Part shown: piece by piece, positions 1-9,299 of the stretch
Layout of the letters: each line of letters begins with the position of its first letter
Position numbering within the stretch: the first letter of the stretch is position 1
Assembly: GCA_947166565.1 (NCBI GenBank)
Contig: CAMVEL010000018.1
Coordinates: forward strand, 1-39,958
DNA: 39,958 nucleotides
Source: an uncultured Erysipelotrichaceae bacterium
GTDB taxonomy: Bacteria; Bacillota_I; Bacilli_A; RFN20; CAG-826
Direction: 5' to 3'
Translations under genes and position numbers: made by a program
The notes under the pieces: generated by a model
The model's input: only the letters and a program-made list of their open reading frames with translations
What the model was told of the DNA's origin: nothing
The model's database searches: none

Positions 1-1620
1 GCCGCCGACGAACGGGAGGGTCGCTTCGACGAGCGAGGACATTCCCTTGAAGGCGGAGGAACCGATGGATAGCACTGAGTCCGGGACGAGGAGGCGCTCG
101 ATCAGCGCCATGCCTTCGAAGGCGCTGGGCCCGATGGACTTGACACCGTTCGGCAGTACTAAAGATGTGGCTAAAGCGCAGTTTCTGAAGGCTCCGTAGG
201 ATATTGTCTTGACTCCAGAGGGCAAGACGAAGGCGCCGTCGGAGTCGGAGTTGAGCCTGGAGAGGGCGGAGCAGCCGCTGAAGGCGGACGACCCTATGGA
301 CTCGGTCGAGTCCGGGATGCGGATCTCGGTGACGTTAGTGAGGCCGCTGAAGGCGCTATCTGGGATCGTGGGGTCGTCGGTGATCCTGACCGTCGCGAGC
401 GTGGAGGGGACGGACGAGAAGACGGTGGAGAACGTCGCCGTTGAATCCCGCGAGCCGCCGACGAACGGGAGGGTCGCTTCGACGAGCGAGGACATTCCCT
501 TGAAGGCGGAGGAACCGATGGAGAGCACGGAGTCGGGGACGAGGAGGCGCTCGATCAGGGCCATGCCTTCGAAGGCGCTGGGCCCGATGGACTCGACACC
601 GTCCGGGATGGAGAAAGCGGTTGCCGACGAGCAGCCGTAGAAGGCATAGCTGCCTATCGACACCACGCCGTCCGGGATGGAGAACGAGGTGGCCGACGAG
701 CAGTTTCTGAAGGCTCCGTAGGATATTGTCTTGACTCCAGAGGGCAAGACGAAGGCGCCGTCGGAGTCGGAGTTGAGCCTGGAGAGGGCGGAGCAGCCGC
801 TGAAGGCGGACGACCCTATGGACTCGGTCGAGTCCGGGATGCGGATCTCGGTGACGTTAGTGAGGCCGCTGAAGGCGCTATCTGGGATCGTGGGGTCGTC
901 GGTGATCCTGACCGTCGCGAGCGTGGAGGGGACGGACGAGAAGACGGTGGAGAACGTCGCCGTTGAATCCCGCGAGCCGCCGACGAACGGGAGGGTCGCT
1001 TCGACGAGCGAGGACATTCCCTTGAAGGCGGAGGAACCGATGGATAGCACTGAGTCCGGGACGAGGAGGCGCTCGATCAGCGCCATGCCTTCGAAGGCGC
1101 TGGGCCCGATGGACTTGACACCGTTCGGCAGTACTAAAGATGTGGCTAAAGCGCAGTTTCTGAAGGCTCCGTAGGATATTGTCTTGACTCCAGAGGGCAA
1201 GACGAAGGCGCCGTCGGAGTCGGAGTTGAGCCTGGAGAGGGCGGAGCAGCCGCTGAAGGCGGACGACCCTATGGACTCGGTCGAGTCCGGGATGCGGATC
1301 TCGGTGACGCTGGCGAGGCCGCTGAAGGCGCTATCTGGGATCGTGGCGTCGTCCGTTATCGCGATCTTGGAAAGAGTGGACGGGACGGACGAGAAGACGG
1401 TCGAGAACGCCGACGTCGAATCCCGTGAGCCGCCGACGAACGGGAGGGTAGCTTCGACGAGCGAGGACATTCCCTTGAAGGCAGAGGAACCGATGGATAG
1501 CACTGAGTCCGGGACAAGGAGGCTCTCGATCAGGGCCATGCCCTGGAAGGCGTAGATGCCTATCGTCTCGCAGGAGGACGGGACGACGAGCGCGCCGGGG
1601 GCGCTGAAGGACGACACCAG
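1..1620 (-). repeat. Nearly identical 453/522-bp tandem repeats inside the LRR region
   Basis: The landmark beginning GCCGCCGACGAACGGGAGGG recurs at 1, 454, 976 and 1429, giving periods of 453, 522 and 453 bp. The 522-bp unit has exactly 69 extra bases (about 600-700), equal to one 23-residue BspA LRR. Long stretches are base-for-base identical between copies, so the duplications are recent or kept uniform by gene conversion. All periods are multiples of 3, so gain or loss of a copy keeps the frame. The array reaches the left edge, and its copy number may be collapsed in the assembly. Confidence 0.9.
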
Positions 1621-4600
1621 CGGGCAGGAGGCGAAGGCCTCGTCTCCGATCGACTTCACCCCGTCCGGAACGTTGAAAGAGGTGGCCGAGGAACAGCCCT
1701 TGAAGGCGTAGTTCGGGATGGCCGTCACCCCGGACGGCAAGTTGAACACGCCGTCGGAGTCGGAGTTGAGGCGGACAAGGCCGGCGCAGTCCCTGAAGGC
1801 GGACGGCCCGATGGACTCGGCGGAGTCTGGGATGCGGATCTCCTCGAGAAGGTCGAGGTTCCTGAAGGCCTCCGTGGGGATGGACCTCTGGGTGGTGACC
1901 ACCACCCTGCGGAGCGACTTTGGCACGTAGTAGAAATAGCCGGTATCGCCGTCATAAGTCGCTTGGGCGACAGCGTTAGAATTCTCGGTGCTCTGTCTTA
2001 GAGAGGAAAAGCTGCCAGTGATGCCGGGAGCCCCGAACGCGTGACCGAGAACGGCCTTCCTCGCTGACGAGGGGCTGACCGCGTCGCCAACGAACGGGAT
2101 CTCGAGGTCGGTCAGGGACGTCATCCAGCTGAGGGCTCCGTCGCCGATGAATGTAACGGACTCTCCGATGACGAGATTTGTAACAGACGTTAGATTTGCG
2201 CACGACCCTGAAGGAATGGTTCCTGATTCGATGGTTAAGGATTTTAAAGAAGAGGGAATATAGTAAGTCGTTTTGTTTTGGACCGCGCTATAAGACCCAG
2301 TATAAGAAGAGGTTCCAAAATAATAGCCGATATTCTTTTCAAACAAACTGGGAATACGCAATTCTTGGAGGCTGGACATGCCTGAGAAACCGTTGTTATC
2401 AACATAGGTAACCCCATCCCCAAGCCATAAATGGGAAACGCTTGAGGCCCCAATTAAAGAAACTTGGCCGTTCCGAATCTTGACGTTCGTAAGATTGGCA
2501 GGATAGCAATTTTGATTTTCTCCAAATAACCGATATAGATAATCACTGGTATAACCAAGATCAAAATTCTCTACGTTCACACAGCCTTCAAAGCAGGAAC
2601 TGTATAATAGAGTATTGTCATTTGTCTTAATCAAAGTAATGAGCGGTAGCCCTGAAAAAGCGTAATTACTGACGACATTAACGTTTGGCAAAACCATTTC
2701 TCCGTCAGTCTCACTATTGACCCTAATAACGGATGAGCAACCGGCAAAGCATCTCGAAGATATTGTTGCGACTGAAAAACCGGAAGCGAACTGGATTTCA
2801 GATAACGATGAGCAACCTTCAAAGGCGCTTACCCCAAGAAGCCCATTATTTCCATTAATATTCTCGAAAGACGGATGAGTTAGCATCGAGGTGCACCCTA
2901 AAAACGCATAATCATCTATTATTACCGGTTTTAGGTCAGGGAAAGAGACAAGTGAAGGACAATTCCTAAAAGCGTTTGTCGCAACGCGCAACACCTGGCT
3001 CAAATCCATATTTAAATTGACTAAATTGACGCATGACTCAAACGCCGATTCAGAGATTAAGGTAATATCGTCATCGTTGTCGATGAAGGTTGTTAAATAC
3101 CTTAATCCGCTGCAGAGTTCACCAGGTATTCCATACGTTCCAGAGTATTCCACCTCAACCAAAGAGGTTGGCAAATAATACTCGTCGTCATATGACGAAT
3201 ATTGAGAATAAGGATGGAAGGAATAATACGATGAGGATGAAGGATCATATTTACCAAACATTTGGAATAATGGAAAACTCCCCATTATTTCGCGAGATAA
3301 TTCGATTCTTTGCAAAGAATAGCAGCCATCAAAGATGTGTTTTGCATTAGTATCTGCTTTGAATCCTTCGATTTTGGTAAATGACTTGCACCCTCCAAAA
3401 GCGTAGTCCCCATAGGAAACGACATTGCTTAAATCTGGGCTTTCTGGTAAGGCCTCACATCCATAGAAGGCATAAGCTGGAATGGTGGTTAATGCCATCG
3501 CGGGAAGTTCGTTTAACGAGGAACAGCCTTTAAACGTTTTTGTCTCAATGGAAGAGATAACGCCATCGGTATCTAATCTAGGCAACGAGGAGCATCCTTC
3601 AAAAGCGGATTCCCCTATTTTGCTAACCTCTCCGATTGAAAGGGAGGTTAATGAACTTAAACCATGGCAGAGATGGTCGGGGATATCCAAATCGCCGACG
3701 ACCTCCAAACTAACCAAGGCCTTAGGCACGAAGTACGATTCGTCTTCTCCAAATGAGGCTTCATAGAAATCTTCGGTATTTTTTATGTTTATTTCGCCAA
3801 ATAACTTGGAAACGTAGATTTCATTGACTGTGGTGGAGAAAGAAAGGGATATCGCGGAAATCCCAGCGCATCCGCTAAAGACGGATTCCCCAAATTCGGC
3901 GGACCCATCCATATGAACTATCTCATCAAGCCCACGGCATCCAGCGAAGGCATAGTCGCCATACGAAGAGACGTTTACCAATTCCGGCGTCTCTAAAAGC
4001 GATTCGCATCCATAGAAGGCATAAGAAGGAATGGAGGCGAGGTCCATTGCAGGAAGATGCTGTAAGGACGAGCAATCTTTGAATGTTTTCTCACCAATCG
4101 AGATGATTTTATCGGTCAGGTTGGCAGTCGTTAATCCACTGCATCCTTCGAAGGCGGAATCGCCTACTTCTTCTACTTTCCCACCAGAGAAGGAAACCAA
4201 AGAACTAATCCCATGGCAAAGATGGCTTGGAACGTTTTGGTCCCCAACCACTTCAATTTGAGTCAAGACCTTTGGAATATAGCAAACGACACCTTCGCTA
4301 ACTTCGCTCGCGTAATACTTCTCGCTTTCCTCTAATTCCTTATTACCAAAGAATTTGGAAATATAGAGTTGTTCAATAGGCTCGCGGAAAGAAAGAGCAA
4401 GCTTAGAGATATTCTCGCAGGCGGTGAAAATGAAGTCGCCAAAGTCGGTCGCACCGTCTAGCCCCTGTATATCGCTTAGCAATGTGCAGCCTTCAAAGGC
4501 GTAATCGCCAATTGAGGTAACATTGGAAAGATCTGGCGAAACCAATAGGGATACGCATCCGGAGAACGCTCTCTCACCAATAGAATTCAAAACGGCACTG

Positions 4601-7600
4601 AAATCAAGATTAACTAGAAGGACGCAATCTTTAAATGCGTTAACGCCAATCGATTCGACGGAAGAAAGGGACGGAAGAACATAAAGTTTAAGGCATCCGG
4701 AGAAAGTCTCGTCTTTTATGATTTGAAGCCCTTCTGTTCCATTGATTATTCCAAGGGAAGAACATCCTTTGAAAGCGGCTTTGCCAAATTCGGACACTTT
4801 GTCAGAGAATGTTACTTCGGTTAAATCGGTAATTCCTGCAAAAGCAGAATCCCCAATTACGGTAACCGGTTTTCCTTCAATATATTCCGGAACAAGAATA
4901 CTTCCAGAAATAGATTTGGCTTTGGTGATAGTTGCATTAGCGGTTCCTAACGCATAATCGAAATGGCTGGCCTTCACTTCTTCTGAATAATAGGCATAGG
5001 CCTTCGCATCAGAAGCAGGCATTGTTCCAAATGGCGTTTCCTGGGTTGGGTCGGAATACCATCCAGCAAAAGTAAAGCCATCGCGGGTTGCGACTGTGGC
5101 AGAAGGAATGGATTCTTCATATTTCAAGGTGGCGTTTTGAATCGCCGTCCCGCCATTGGTCACATAAGTTAAAGTATAGGAATTGCGCGTGTAATAGAAA
5201 TCGACTACCAAAGAGCCATCCGGTGCAACCGTCGCAACTTGATTCTCTTTTGTTGGGGTGAAGCCAGAATAAGAGGTTTTGGCGAAGACGGTGACTTCTT
5301 TGTCGGAAGTGCCTTCGAATTGCTCGCTATCGCGAATCTCATATTCGCCATTAAGCTTCTCGATGAAATGGCGAACGGTATATTTGGTGTTGGTGTTAGC
5401 TTGCCAGTTCGCGGTTAAATGCACGTCGTTAGCAATCTTCCATTTTCCGGTTAATGGGAAAGTTTTCTGTTCGGCATCGCTAAATTGAACGAAACCATAA
5501 CCGACCCTAGTTGGGGTGAGGATTGAATAATCTTCGTCATAGGTGAAGAGGTATTCGTTCTTTTCCGACGAACCGCCATTCAAGTCGATGGTGACTTTAT
5601 ATTGATTAGCCTTCCAATGGGCGGTAAGGGTAAGGTTGCCACTGCTACCTTTGGAAATGACAAGGCCGATGGTAGGTTCATTGACTTCATCGGTTGTCCA
5701 ACCCAAGAAGGTATAACCGACCTTGCTCGGATCCTTCAAGGTGAAGGAATCGGTCATATGGTCATAGGAAACGGGGTTAGATGGATCGTTCGTGCCACCT
5801 TCCAAATTATAGAAAATGGAATAGGTGACGATTTCCCATTTCGCGGTCAAATACAAATCTTCCGTTAATGTATACACGCCCTTCGTATATTGTTTGAGGT
5901 TCTTATCGTGCCATCCTTGGAAGGTGTATTCGGAATAGACGGCTTCAGGAAGCTCATAAGGTTGATCAAAGGTGACCTTGATTTCCGACTTTTCGACGGT
6001 TCCTCCGGCAGGATCAAGGTGGATGAGGTATTCGTTGGCCTTCCAATTAGCAACGAATGTCTTATCTCCAGTACTTCCTTCTGGCAAAACGTAATTGATT
6101 TGGGGTTCTTCTAAACCATTGGTTGTCCACCCAATGAAGGTATACCCACGTTTTGTCGGGTTTGGCAAAGCCACCGATTCCTCGGTATCGTAATCGGTTG
6201 GCAAATTATCCGCGGAACCACCGTTAAGATCGAAATTCAACGAATAGATAATCGTTTCGTATTGGGCTTTGAGGGTTATGGCCGCATAGAAATCGCCGGC
6301 TTTGAGGGTGTAGTTATCCAACACCCAACCATGGAAGGTATAGCCAGCCTTTTCCGCTTGGTTATCGATATAAAGACTTCTTTTGATAATTTCTGAGGAA
6401 TATTCTCCTTGGCCTCCATCAGCGTCATAAGTGACATCGACCGTTCCACCGATGTTATAGATATAATCGATACCCGTTTCGTAATCTTTCGCCTCGAATG
6501 ATTCGCCCGCGCGGACCATCGTTTTGAGTTTTGCGGTTTCGCCATAGGAACCGTTTTCTCCTAAGAGGGCATTGGCTTCATCATATTTGCCTGCATCGAT
6601 TAGTTCCTTAGCCTTGTTTTGCTTGCTTTCAGGAACTAAGAATAAGAACGTTAGAAGCAAAGCACCCGTTATGACCAAAGCTCCTGCCCCAGAGAAAATG
6701 GCAATCTTCTTGGCCTTTTTGGCTTTTTTAGCCTTTGCCCTAGCTTTTTCTTCCTTTTCTTTTGCTAATTGGGCCTCATATTCTTTGAGAATTCCTTCGT
6801 ATTGGACGAGCAATTGATTCGCGTCTTTGTAACCAGAAATCTTGGCTAAATTGGCGCAGGCCTCCCTTAATCTCTTCTCTTCGGTCCTTGGATTGATTTC
6901 CCCTTCGAAAAGACACGTTTGATAAAGTGCTTCTTTCTGAGCCTCTTCCTTAAGCTTGGCGCACACACCAATTTGAGTCTCGGAATCGCGATATCTCTGA
7001 ATGGTCATGAAGAGGGAGCTTGCTTCATCAAACTTACCGGCATCGCGCAACGAGCAGGCACGTTCGTAAATCTCCTTGTTCTTCAACTCAGCGCATTCAT
7101 CGACCTGAGAATCGGAATCGCGATACTTCAAAATTGTCATGAAGATGGAACTTGCCTCATCGAACCTGCCGGCATCGCGCAACGAGCAGGCGCGGTCGTA
7201 TATCTCTTTGTTCTTTAGCTCCTTGCATTCTTCGATTTGCTGCGTGGAGTCTTTGAAATCCTCAATCTTTTGGAAATTAGAGATGGCGGAGTCATATTCG
7301 CGGCGTTCTTTCATTAGGCACGCACGATTATAGATTCCCTGTTTCCCAAGCTTTACGCATTCCGAAGCTTGGGAAGTCGCGTCGCGATATCCGGCAATAG
7401 ATGAGAAAGCCTGTTCCGCTTCGGCATATTGCCCAGAGGTTTTATAATTCACCGCGATGCCGTAGATTTTCTCTAACCGCGCTTCTTCATTTCGTTTATC
7501 GATCCATTCGTTAATCGCGGCGAGGCGACTTCTTTGGGCGGAGTCGCCAAAATCAAACGCCTTCTTGAAGTTCCCATTCCCGGCAAGGTTATTGGGCTGA

Positions 7601-8712
7601 TTTTTCAATTCGTCAATAGAAGTAAGGCCAAGTTCAATGAGCAATTTAAGGAGATAGGCTTGGGAATTCTTCGGGTCATTGTCAAGGGCGCGTTCGAGCA
7701 AGTCGTCGGCCTTCTCATAATTCTTGTCCCCGATAAGAATCTCGGCACGGGTAAGCAAAGCCTCAACGTTAACATCGGTTTGAATAATCTTGGTCTGCTG
7801 GGCTTGCTTTGTGGAATCCCTGCCCATAATCTTATCGATACCGCGGGTCAAATCCTGGAGGAATCCTAATTTGGAAAGGTCTTGGGCCTGGAGTGAAAGG
7901 AACTCCTCCGGCATGTCATAGGCGTTCATGTCGCGATAGCAGGGAATTAGATAACGGTCAGGCCTCGTTTTCATCAAATCGAGGTAACGCGACCATTCGT
8001 TTTTAACCCAAATAGCCTCGAAATACGATTTTTTGGTACCTATAGCGAGCATGATCTTGGCGCTATTAAGAGCAGCGAAGATATATGGCTCATACATGGT
8101 CCCAAGTTTGTTTTCGAGGGTGATTCTTGAGAAGAAGACTTTATATCCGCGGTCTGTTAAGGCTCCATAAATATCTTGAGCTAAGACGGAATCGGGGGTT
8201 CTTCTTCCGTTCTCGTCAGTCTCCTTATAGCAAATGAAGATGTCAAAGGGTTCTTCTTTTTGAGAGATAGCGAGGAGGTTCTTTTGAATATCGGCAATTT
8301 CTTGGGCTTGTTCTTGGTAGACTTCACGCGCTACGGCATCAGCGTAAGACAAAGCGGAAAGATAATCGCTATCTTTGAGAATGCTTTCATAGGAAACGCG
8401 GTGGATGGTTGGCTTTTTGGTTTTGGTGGCAGGATCATCGACGTATTCAATACCATAACGGCAGAGGGTAATGCCCCAGTGGGCTTCTGGTTCGTTCGGG
8501 AAGATGGCTAAAATGGATTGATAGGCTAGAAGGGCTTTATCGAATTCGCAGTTTGCGCGTAACGCGTTCGCGCGATTAAAAAGATTCTCTTTTCGCTCGT
8601 CGTCAGCATTAGCGACGGTTTGTTTCGAACCGCAGTAAGCGCATGTTGCAACAGTGGAACCCTTCTCCACTTCTAGTTGCGCGCCACACATTTTACACTT
8701 GTAAATAGCCAT
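1..8712 (-). CDS. Giant TIR receptor-like surface protein: zinc ribbon, TIR, TPR, TM, InlB repeats, BspA LRRs (3' end off the left edge)
   Basis: The frame is open for 2904 codons from ATG 8712 (preceded by AGGAG) to the left edge, so the C-terminus is missing. Seen in order: a four-cysteine zinc ribbon (C6, C9, C24, C27); a TIR domain at about 155-295 with FDIFICYKE at 156-164 and WVKNEW, whose E239 aligns with the catalytic glutamate of SARM1-type NADase TIRs (WVHKE); TPR-like repeats at about 300-640, two of them nearly identical 44-residue units; a Lys/Ala-rich stretch; one hydrophobic helix at 670-692; InlB/Listeria-Bacteroides repeats at about 750-1240 (GYTFxGW motifs); and BspA-type LRRs from about 1245 to the edge. 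The zinc-ribbon-TIR-TPR front end is a family known from gut Bacillota; joined to a TM and LRR ectodomain it predicts a cytoplasmic TIR and an extracellular LRR. It is the last gene of a five-gene run, 14 bp after its neighbour. Ligand and activity are unknown. Confidence 0.9.
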   Translation of the reverse strand, partial: MAIYKCKMCGAQLEVEKGSTVATCAYCGSKQTVANADDERKENLFNRANALRANCEFDKALLAYQSILAIFPNEPEAHWGITLCRYGIEYVDDPATKTKKPTIHRVSYESILKDSDYLSALSYADAVAREVYQEQAQEIADIQKNLLAISQKEEPFDIFICYKETDENGRRTPDSVLAQDIYGALTDRGYKVFFSRITLENKLGTMYEPYIFAALNSAKIMLAIGTKKSYFEAIWVKNEWSRYLDLMKTRPDRYLIPCYRDMNAYDMPEEFLSLQAQDLSKLGFLQDLTRGIDKIMGRDSTKQAQQTKIIQTDVNVEALLTRAEILIGDKNYEKADDLLERALDNDPKNSQAYLLKLLIELGLTSIDELKNQPNNLAGNGNFKKAFDFGDSAQRSRLAAINEWIDKRNEEARLEKIYGIAVNYKTSGQYAEAEQAFSSIAGYRDATSQASECVKLGKQGIYNRACLMKERREYDSAISNFQKIEDFKDSTQQIEECKELKNKEIYDRACSLRDAGRFDEASSIFMTILKYRDSDSQVDECAELKNKEIYERACSLRDAGKFDEASSLFMTIQRYRDSETQIGVCAKLKEEAQKEALYQTCLFEGEINPRTEEKRLREACANLAKISGYKDANQLLVQYEGILKEYEAQLAKEKEEKARAKAKKAKKAKKIAIFSGAGALVITGALLLTFLFLVPESKQNKAKELIDAGKYDEANALLGENGSYGETAKLKTMVRAGESFEAKDYETGIDYIYNIGGTVDVTYDADGGQGEYSSEIIKRSLYIDNQAEKAGYTFHGWVLDNYTLKAGDFYAAITLKAQYETIIYSLNFDLNGGSADNLPTDYDTEESVALPNPTKRGYTFIGWTTNGLEEPQINYVLPEGSTGDKTFVANWKANEYLIHLDPAGGTVEKSEIKVTFDQPYELPEAVYSEYTFQGWHDKNLKQYTKGVYTLTEDLYLTAKWEIVTYSIFYNLEGGTNDPSNPVSYDHMTDSFTLKDPSKVGYTFLGWTTDEVNEPTIGLVISKGSSGNLTLTAHWKANQYKVTIDLNGGSSEKNEYLFTYDEDYSILTPTRVGYGFVQFSDAEQKTFPLTGKWKIANDVHLTANWQANTNTKYTVRHFIEKLNGEYEIRDSEQFEGTSDKEVTVFAKTSYSGFTPTKENQVATVAPDGSLVVDFYYTRNSYTLTYVTNGGTAIQNATLKYEESIPSATVATRDGFTFAGWYSDPTQETPFGTMPASDAKAYAYYSEEVKASHFDYALGTANATITKAKSISGSILVPEYIEGKPVTVIGDSAFAGITDLTEVTFSDKVSEFGKAAFKGCSSLGIINGTEGLQIIKDETFSGCLKLYVLPSLSSVESIGVNAFKDCVLLVNLDFSAVLNSIGERAFSGCVSLLVSPDLSNVTSIGDYAFEGCTLLSDIQGLDGATDFGDFIFTACENISKLALSFREPIEQLYISKFFGNKELEESEKYYASEVSEGVVCYIPKVLTQIEVVGDQNVPSHLCHGISSLVSFSGGKVEEVGDSAFEGCSGLTTANLTDKIISIGEKTFKDCSSLQHLPAMDLASIPSYAFYGCESLLETPELVNVSSYGDYAFAGCRGLDEIVHMDGSAEFGESVFSGCAGISAISLSFSTTVNEIYVSKLFGEINIKNTEDFYEASFGEDESYFVPKALVSLEVVGDLDIPDHLCHGLSSLTSLSIGEVSKIGESAFEGCSSLPRLDTDGVISSIETKTFKGCSSLNELPAMALTTIPAYAFYGCEALPESPDLSNVVSYGDYAFGGCKSFTKIEGFKADTNAKHIFDGCYSLQRIELSREIMGSFPLFQMFGKYDPSSSSYYSFHPYSQYSSYDDEYYLPTSLVEVEYSGTYGIPGELCSGLRYLTTFIDNDDDITLISESAFESCVNLVNLNMDLSQVLRVATNAFRNCPSLVSFPDLKPVIIDDYAFLGCTSMLTHPSFENINGNNGLLGVSAFEGCSSLSEIQFASGFSVATISSRCFAGCSSVIRVNSETDGEMVLPNVNVVSNYAFSGLPLITLIKTNDNTLLYSSCFEGCVNVENFDLGYTSDYLYRLFGENQNCYPANLTNVKIRNGQVSLIGASSVSHLWLGDGVTYVDNNGFSGMSSLQELRIPSLFEKNIGYYFGTSSYTGSYSAVQNKTTYYIPSSLKSLTIESGTIPSGSCANLTSVTNLVIGESVTFIGDGALSWMTSLTDLEIPFVGDAVSPSSARKAVLGHAFGAPGITGSFSSLRQSTENSNAVAQATYDGDTGYFYYVPKSLRRVVVTTQRSIPTEAFRNLDLLEEIRIPDSAESIGPSAFRDCAGLVRLNSDSDGVFNLPSGVTAIPNYAFKGCSSATSFNVPDGVKSIGDEAFASCPLVSSFSAPGALVVPSSCETIGIYAFQGMALIESLLVPDSVLSIGSSAFKGMSSLVEATLPFVGGSRDSTSAFSTVFSSVPSTLSKIAITDDATIPDSAFSGLASVTEIRIPDSTESIGSSAFSGCSALSRLNSDSDGAFVLPSGVKTISYGAFRNCALATSLVLPNGVKSIGPSAFEGMALIERLLVPDSVLSIGSSAFKGMSSLVEATLPFVGGSRDSTATFSTVFSSVPSTLATVRITDDPTIPDSAFSGLTNVTEIRIPDSTESIGSSAFSGCSALSRLNSDSDGAFVLPSGVKTISYGAFRNCSSATSFSIPDGVVSIGSYAFYGCSSATAFSIPDGVESIGPSAFEGMALIERLLVPDSVLSIGSSAFKGMSSLVEATLPFVGGSRDSTATFSTVFSSVPSTLATVRITDDPTIPDSAFSGLTNVTEIRIPDSTESIGSSAFSGCSALSRLNSDSDGAFVLPSGVKTISYGAFRNCALATSLVLPNGVKSIGPSAFEGMALIERLLVPDSVLSIGSSAFKGMSSLVEATLPFVGG
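7007..7270 (-). repeat. 132-bp tandem repeat encoding 44-residue TPR-like units
   Basis: Two adjacent copies starting at 7007 and 7139 are highly similar (ATGAAGAGGGAGCTTGC versus ATGAAGATGGAACTTGC, and onward). Each encodes a helix-turn-helix unit with ACSLRDAGxFDEASS and YRDS motifs. More diverged copies follow on both sides within the cytoplasmic part of the giant TIR protein. Confidence 0.8.
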
Positions 8713-8726
8713 AAATACGACTCCTA

Positions 8727-9296
8727 TTAATCTTTTTTCGGACCTGACGTTATATATTTGATCCACAATCTCAATGTTTCGATCTTTAGTACGCCACGGG
8801 CTCTAATTGCAACATCGTTACGGTTTCCGTGAATTGTTTTTGCACCTTCAAAAACAAAACAATCCCCAATGATTTGATATCGCCCATGAGCAAACGAGTT
8901 TCTAAGATGGAAAAAGAGACTTAAAAATGCGTTTCCCATTGCGTTATAAAAAACTACTCGTTCAAAAGAAATGTCTTTATGAAAACCTTTTCCGAGTTTG
9001 TTTGACAAAAACTTCCTCTTTAAATCAGAGCACTTTGTCACCGATATAAATAATTCTTTTTTGATACTCGGGGTTTCCGCCAGAAGTTTTTCTTTTAGAT
9101 TTAGTTTTTTCCAAGCGCCTTTTGGCCAACCGTACTCTGACAGCGGTTTTCCTTTGTCGCTAAGATTTTCTATAAGAGTATTCGTCACAAAAAAATCAAA
9201 AAGATCAGAATAGGCATTAGCCACTCCGTCTTTTTTAATCCATCCCGGTTTCCTTGGGGCGCATTCAATGTCTGATTCTGTTTCTTTCTTCGACAT
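8727..9296 (-). CDS. Small soluble protein with HEPN-like RNSFAH motif
   Basis: This 189-residue protein has no signal peptide or membrane helix. A helical C-terminal half contains LRNSFAHG, with R132 and H137 forming the R-x4-H signature of HEPN domains, which are often RNases in conflict systems; HEPN proteins of the Apea-like type have a similar RNxxAHG. The family assignment rests on this motif and the surrounding helical pattern only. It lies 14 bp before the giant TIR gene and 3 bp after the membrane protein gene, so it is almost certainly cotranscribed with both. It could instead be a non-catalytic HEPN-fold scaffold. Confidence 0.75.
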   Translation of the reverse strand: MSKKETESDIECAPRKPGWIKKDGVANAYSDLFDFFVTNTLIENLSDKGKPLSEYGWPKGAWKKLNLKEKLLAETPSIKKELFISVTKCSDLKRKFLSNKLGKGFHKDISFERVVFYNAMGNAFLSLFFHLRNSFAHGRYQIIGDCFVFEGAKTIHGNRNDVAIRARGVLKIETLRLWIKYITSGPKKD

Positions 9297-9299
9297 CTT

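Noticed and set aside
209-1930. Long + strand reading frames rich in Glu/Ser over the left end
   Set aside because: They are the antisense of the repeat-rich LRR gene; they repeat with its 453-bp period, have no ribosome sites and match no protein family.
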